This document shows, in pieces, positions 5,644-9,665 of a stretch of 9,665 nucleotides of DNA (its first letter is position 1; each line of letters begins with the position of its first letter). This DNA comes from an uncultured beta proteobacterium (GTDB taxonomy: Bacteria; Pseudomonadota; Gammaproteobacteria; Burkholderiales; Burkholderiaceae_C): positions 1-9,665 of the forward strand of contig CAIXMC010000413.1 in assembly GCA_903920405.1 (NCBI GenBank), in the 5' to 3' direction. The translations under genes were made by a program, and so were the position numbers. The notes under the pieces were generated by a model, which saw nothing but the letters and a program-made list of their open reading frames with translations, was not told where the DNA came from and searched no databases.

Positions 5644-8600
5644 ATGAAACTGACATCAAAACCTTCGCGCAGTGACTCGCACCCGCTTGTGTACCCATTG
5701 TGGTTTTGGCCGGTCATTTTGGCGCTGCTGGTGTTGATCGGCTCGCTGGCCATCACCGCTTTGTTATGGCGTCAGGCCAGAGAGCTTGCCGATCGTGACG
5801 TGCGCACAGGTTTCGATCATGAGGTGGCCGAAATCAAAGTCAGCCTTGAAAAGCATCTGGTCATGCATGATTTGCTGCTGAAGGGCTTTGTTGGTTTTTT
5901 CAATGCGTCTGACACAGTGACGCGCCATGATTTTCATGCCTTTTTTGATGCGTTCGCTGCCATGAACAGTGTCTCTGGTCAAGTGGGTGTGGCGTTTGTG
6001 GAGCAGGTGACCGCCAAAAACCTGAATCGTCATATCGCTGCCATACGCCGCGCGGGAGTGCCTGACTACAGTGTCAGTCAGTCCACACCGCGTGAAATCT
6101 ATGCGCCCATTGTCTATCTTGAACCCCAAACCCCCAATCATCGCAAAATTCTGGGCTTTGACCCCTACACCGTGCCCGCCGAACAATCGGCCATGGCACG
6201 CGCCCGCGACAACGCCACGGTGTCGATGTCGGCCAAACTCACCCTCAAGCAGGATGCTGGCACCAGTGTTCCCGGTTTTGTCATGTACGAACCCATCTAC
6301 CGGCACGACGCAAGGCGGGACACCTTGGCACAGCGTCGGGACAATTTTCTGGGCTGGGTGGATACGCCTTTTCGTATGGCCGACTTTATGGCACACGCCC
6401 TGCATGAGGGCATCGAACATATTGATCTGGAAATTTTTGACGGCAGCACACCTTCCAAGGCTAACCTGATGTTTGATTTGGATGGCGTACCGCGTTTTGA
6501 GGCACCATCAAAGTCGCCCTTCAACCGCGTCCTGCCTCTGGTGTTTGGCGGAAACACCTGGACTTTGTCATTTCACTCGCAACCTGGTTATGGCGCAGAC
6601 GTGTTGGCGCAAAAACCAAAACTGGTCGCCTGGGTTGGCTCATTGCTGGGGGTGGTGCTGTCTTTGCTCACCGCGTTCATCAGTCTGGCGTTGCGACGAC
6701 ATCACGACGCTGCCCTGCAAAGTGCTGCCAGCCTTCAGGCGCAGGAGCGTGAAGCCCAAAGCCAACAGGCTGAGAAAGAACTGCAAATGAGTGTCTGGGC
6801 CATGAATGAAGCCCAGCGCATTGCAGGGGTTGGCACTTATGTCACCGACCTCAAGACCGGCATCTGGACAAGTTCGCCCGTTCTTGACGATATTTTAGGA
6901 ATTGATTCATCTTTTGAAAGGTCGATTCCCAACTGGAATCAATTGATTGCCCCCGAATTTCGTCAGGCATTGCTGGATCACTACAACAAAGTGGTCGGCA
7001 CAGACGGCAAGTTCAATCTGGACTACAAGGTGATCCGCCCCGCTGACGGTCAGATACGCTGGGTCATGGCGTTGGGCGAATTTATTTATGATAAAGAAGG
7101 CAGCCCTGAATTTTTGCGCGGAACGGTTCAAGACATCACCGCACGCAAAGAGGCTGAACTGGCAGCCATTGCATCACGCGACTTTATTCAAAAAATTACC
7201 AGTTGCCTGCCTGGCTGCGTGTACCAGCTTCAATTGCGCCCTGACGGCACTTGGTGTTTCCCCTATGCGAGTACACATTTTCTTGATCTCACTGGTATTG
7301 AACCAGAAGATGTTCGTGATGATGCGTCCCCGGCTTTCGCCACCGTTCATCCTGATGATTTGGATGACCTGATCAAAGCGACACTGGCATCATCCCATGA
7401 TTTGACCGAATGGCATTACGAGTGGCGTGAGGTGTTGGAAGACACCACGGTGCGCTGGGTGTCTGCCAGCGCACAGCCACAGCGCGAGCCTGACGGCTCC
7501 GTGTTGTGGTATGGCTACATGGCCGATATCACCGACAGCAAAGCGACACAACAGGAACTGCAATACTACCGAGTTCATCTTGAAGAAATGGTGCATTTGC
7601 AAACCGAAGAGTTGCACCAATCCCTGGAACACCTGAAATCTTCTGAAGAGAAATACCGCACACTGGTCGAAACAACAGGAACAGGTTTTTTAATTCTGGA
7701 CACAGAGGGAAGGGTGCAAGATGCCAATGCAGAATATGTGCGCCTTTCGGGTCACAATGAACTCAAAGACATCCTGAGCCAATCTGTCACGCAGTGGACA
7801 GCCATTGATGAGACAGAAAAAAACATCAAGGCTCTCAAGCAATGCATTGTGGAGGGTTTTGTGAGGAACCTTGTCATTGACTATGTCGATGGGAGCGGCA
7901 AAATCACGCCCGTTGAGATCAACGCCACACTTTTTATAGATAGCGGTTCCGCCAAAATTATCTCGCTTTGCCGTGATATTTCCGATCGCAAGAAGCTCGA
8001 AGACACTTTGAAGGCCAGCGCAGAACTCTGGCAATTTGCAATTGAAGGTTCGGGGGATGGCGTTTGGGACTGGAATATACAGACGGGTGAAGCCACGCTT
8101 TCCAAGCGCTGGAAGGAAATGCTGGGTTATGACGAAAGTGAAATCGCCAATAACGCATCTGAATTCACAAGTCGCATTCATCCCGAGGATATGTCCCGGG
8201 TCATGGCCACGGTACAGGATCATCTCGAAGGAAAGATACCCACCATCGTCAGTGAATTTCGCATGGTGTGCAAGGATGGAAGCTGGAAATGGGTGTTGGG
8301 TCGCGGCATGGTCGTGAGCCACAGTAGCGATGGCAAACCCTTGCGACTGGTGGGAACGCAAACCGACATTACCGATCGAAAACAGATGGAAGAAGCAGCC
8401 CACGCTGCCAACCGTGCCAAGTCAGAATTTCTGGCCAACATGAGCCATGAGATTCGTACCCCCATGAATGGTGTGATAGGCATGATTGATGTGCTACAGC
8501 ACACTGCGCTGAACAACGAGCAACGCCGTATGCTCTACACCATCGGCCAGTCTTCACAGGCTTTACTGGCCATTTTGAACGACATTCTGGATTACTCCAA

Positions 8601-9618
8601 AATTGAAGCTGGCAAACTTGCAGTGGAACGTATTGCCACACCTTTGCACGATGTAGCACACGATGTGGTGCAACTGATGACCACCACTGCGCAAGCCAAA
8701 TCCATCGAACTGTCAGTGTGGGTTGATCCGGCTTTGCCGCAATGGGTCTATTCTGACCCCACACGATTGCGCCAGGTGTTGCTGAACCTGATTGGCAATG
8801 CCATCAAATTTACTCACACCGAAGTGAGTTACCCAGGAAAAGTGCGCTTGCAGGTAGAACTTTGTCACCGTGTCAATCAAGAGCCTTGCCTCTGTTTGCA
8901 TGTGATTGACAACGGCATTGGGATGAGCACCGAAGTGGTCGCTGGCTTGTTTCAGCCCTTCACCCAGGCGGATAACAGCACCTCGCGCCGATATGGTGGC
9001 ACCGGTCTGGGGCTGTCCATCAGCATGCAACTTGTGCAGTTGATGGGGGGCCGGATGGTGGTTCAAAGCACGCATGGCAAAGGATCGGAGTTCACAGTGG
9101 AGCTGCCTTTGCAGGAAGCACCTTCGGGCAAAATGCAGTTAAGTGAAACCGAGGCAGCTTCGAGCTACAGGCCATCAACCCCCAGCACAGCCCAGGCCAG
9201 CGGAAAACTGATTTTGCTCGCCGAAGACAACGAAACCAACCGCGATGTGATACAGGAACAACTGCGGCTTTTGGGTTATGGCGCAGAGGTCGCTGAAGAT
9301 GGCGTCACTGCGCTTGAGAAATGGCGAACAGGCCGCTTTGCACTGCTGCTCACCGACTGCCACATGCCCTTGATGGATGGCTTTGAGTTGACGGCTTTGA
9401 TTCGCAAGGAGGAAGTCTCAGGCTCTCACATGCCCATCATCGCAGTGACCGCCAGCGCCATGCTGGGTGAAGCCCAACGCTGCCTTGACTGTGGCATGGA
9501 TGACTATTTGAGCAAACCTTTGCGAATGAATGAACTGGGGCCTATGTTGGCCAAGTGGTTGGTGGTTAGTGGGCAGTGGGCAGTGGGCAGTGGTGAGTGG
9601 GCAGTGGGCAGTGGTTAG
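5644..9618 (+). CDS. Hybrid sensor histidine kinase: CHASE, four PAS, HisKA, HATPase_c, receiver
   Basis: This 1324-aa protein has membrane segments at about 20-43 and 327-350, enclosing a complete periplasmic CHASE domain ([10 protein letters not shown]...[11 protein letters not shown]...GFVMYEPIY), a ligand-sensing fold. Four cytoplasmic PAS modules follow at about 380-505, 508-635, 668-783 and 790-915, most ending in a DITxRK-type motif, with a coiled-coil-like linker before the third. The kinase core has H-box [14 protein letters not shown] with His935, N-box [10 protein letters not shown] with Asn1052, G1 box DNGIGM from Asp1089 and G2 box [10 protein letters not shown]. The receiver (about 1188-1306) shows the acidic pair ending at Asp1195, phospho-acceptor Asp1238 ([11 protein letters not shown]), Thr1269 and Lys1291, so it looks active. 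No HPt domain follows; phosphotransfer onward would need a separate HPt protein. The start was placed at ATG 5644 because it matches the paralogous fragment. A TTG at 5608 is in frame but lies inside the mobile element. No ribosome binding site is visible. The last residues come from a 7-bp repeat array. Confidence 0.96.
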   Translation: MKLTSKPSRSDSHPLVYPLWFWPVILALLVLIGSLAITALLWRQARELADRDVRTGFDHEVAEIKVSLEKHLVMHDLLLKGFVGFFNASDTVTRHDFHAFFDAFAAMNSVSGQVGVAFVEQVTAKNLNRHIAAIRRAGVPDYSVSQSTPREIYAPIVYLEPQTPNHRKILGFDPYTVPAEQSAMARARDNATVSMSAKLTLKQDAGTSVPGFVMYEPIYRHDARRDTLAQRRDNFLGWVDTPFRMADFMAHALHEGIEHIDLEIFDGSTPSKANLMFDLDGVPRFEAPSKSPFNRVLPLVFGGNTWTLSFHSQPGYGADVLAQKPKLVAWVGSLLGVVLSLLTAFISLALRRHHDAALQSAASLQAQEREAQSQQAEKELQMSVWAMNEAQRIAGVGTYVTDLKTGIWTSSPVLDDILGIDSSFERSIPNWNQLIAPEFRQALLDHYNKVVGTDGKFNLDYKVIRPADGQIRWVMALGEFIYDKEGSPEFLRGTVQDITARKEAELAAIASRDFIQKITSCLPGCVYQLQLRPDGTWCFPYASTHFLDLTGIEPEDVRDDASPAFATVHPDDLDDLIKATLASSHDLTEWHYEWREVLEDTTVRWVSASAQPQREPDGSVLWYGYMADITDSKATQQELQYYRVHLEEMVHLQTEELHQSLEHLKSSEEKYRTLVETTGTGFLILDTEGRVQDANAEYVRLSGHNELKDILSQSVTQWTAIDETEKNIKALKQCIVEGFVRNLVIDYVDGSGKITPVEINATLFIDSGSAKIISLCRDISDRKKLEDTLKASAELWQFAIEGSGDGVWDWNIQTGEATLSKRWKEMLGYDESEIANNASEFTSRIHPEDMSRVMATVQDHLEGKIPTIVSEFRMVCKDGSWKWVLGRGMVVSHSSDGKPLRLVGTQTDITDRKQMEEAAHAANRAKSEFLANMSHEIRTPMNGVIGMIDVLQHTALNNEQRRMLYTIGQSSQALLAILNDILDYSKIEAGKLAVERIATPLHDVAHDVVQLMTTTAQAKSIELSVWVDPALPQWVYSDPTRLRQVLLNLIGNAIKFTHTEVSYPGKVRLQVELCHRVNQEPCLCLHVIDNGIGMSTEVVAGLFQPFTQADNSTSRRYGGTGLGLSISMQLVQLMGGRMVVQSTHGKGSEFTVELPLQEAPSGKMQLSETEAASSYRPSTPSTAQASGKLILLAEDNETNRDVIQEQLRLLGYGAEVAEDGVTALEKWRTGRFALLLTDCHMPLMDGFELTALIRKEEVSGSHMPIIAVTASAMLGEAQRCLDCGMDDYLSKPLRMNELGPMLAKWLVVSGQWAVGSGEWAVGSG

Positions 9619-9665
9619 TGGTCAGTTGGCAGTGGGCAGTGGGCAGTGGGAAGTGGGCAGTGGGC
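9554..9665. repeat. AGTGGGC heptanucleotide tandem array, continuing past the window edge
   Basis: Sixteen consecutive 7-bp units fit this span in strict phase. Nine are exact AGTGGGC; the others are variants such as AGTGGTT, AGTGGTG, AGTTGGC and AGTGGGA, and the first two are the most degenerate. The array overlaps the last codons of the hybrid kinase and provides its TAG stop (9616-9618) from a variant unit. Because 7 and 3 share no factor, all three frames of pure units read the same cyclic heptapeptide (SGQWAVG) without a stop. Confidence 0.93.

Noticed and set aside
726..9363. Many open frames on the minus strand opposite the kinases, some over 200 codons
   Set aside because: They lie wholly against strong kinase coding sequence, show no recognisable motifs, and overlap one another in different frames.
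9554..9665. CRISPR-like array
   Set aside because: The repeats are contiguous 7-bp units without spacers, so this is a simple tandem repeat.

Overview
The window is a run of sensor histidine kinase genes, all on the + strand, from what looks like a Burkholderiales (probably Comamonadaceae) chromosome. The lineage guess rests on moderate GC, the style of the proteins, and three kinds of dispersed repeat I associate with such genomes: a 57-bp intergenic repeat, a CGTCATTCCCGCG-type palindrome, and an AGTGGGC heptamer array. It is an inference, not a proven assignment.

Region 1 (1-2867) holds two tandem paralogous kinases. The first (1-635) is cut by the window edge just after its H-box. The second (783-2867) is complete: a membrane kinase with a Cache-like periplasmic sensor and one PAS domain. 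A sigma70-like promoter (688-716) lies between them. Region 2 (2879-4735) is a third kinase with a NarX/PilJ-type sensor and a PAS domain, starting 11 nt after the second gene and almost certainly cotranscribed with it.

Region 3 (4736-5643) is a repeat-rich scar. It contains the N-terminal half of a CHASE-domain kinase gene (4818-5372), flanked by two inverted copies of a 57-bp repeat. After it lies a 128-bp MITE-like element (5505-5632) with 17-bp terminal inverted repeats and a 9-bp direct repeat on each side. This element carries a 25-bp-arm palindrome and ends only 11 nt before the next start codon.

Region 4 (5644-9618) is a 1324-aa hybrid kinase with CHASE, four PAS, HisKA, HATPase_c and receiver domains. 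The CHASE fragment is a diverged duplicate of its 5' end. The 3' end of the gene runs into a 7-bp tandem array that supplies its last residues and stop codon and continues to the window edge.

No stand-alone response regulator, HPt protein or output gene is present, so the targets of these kinases cannot be read from this window. The most notable observations are the MITE-like insertion at the 5' end of the hybrid kinase, the decayed duplicate beside it, and the heptamer array at the kinase C-terminus. I see no convincing novel multi-gene system beyond the kinase cluster itself.
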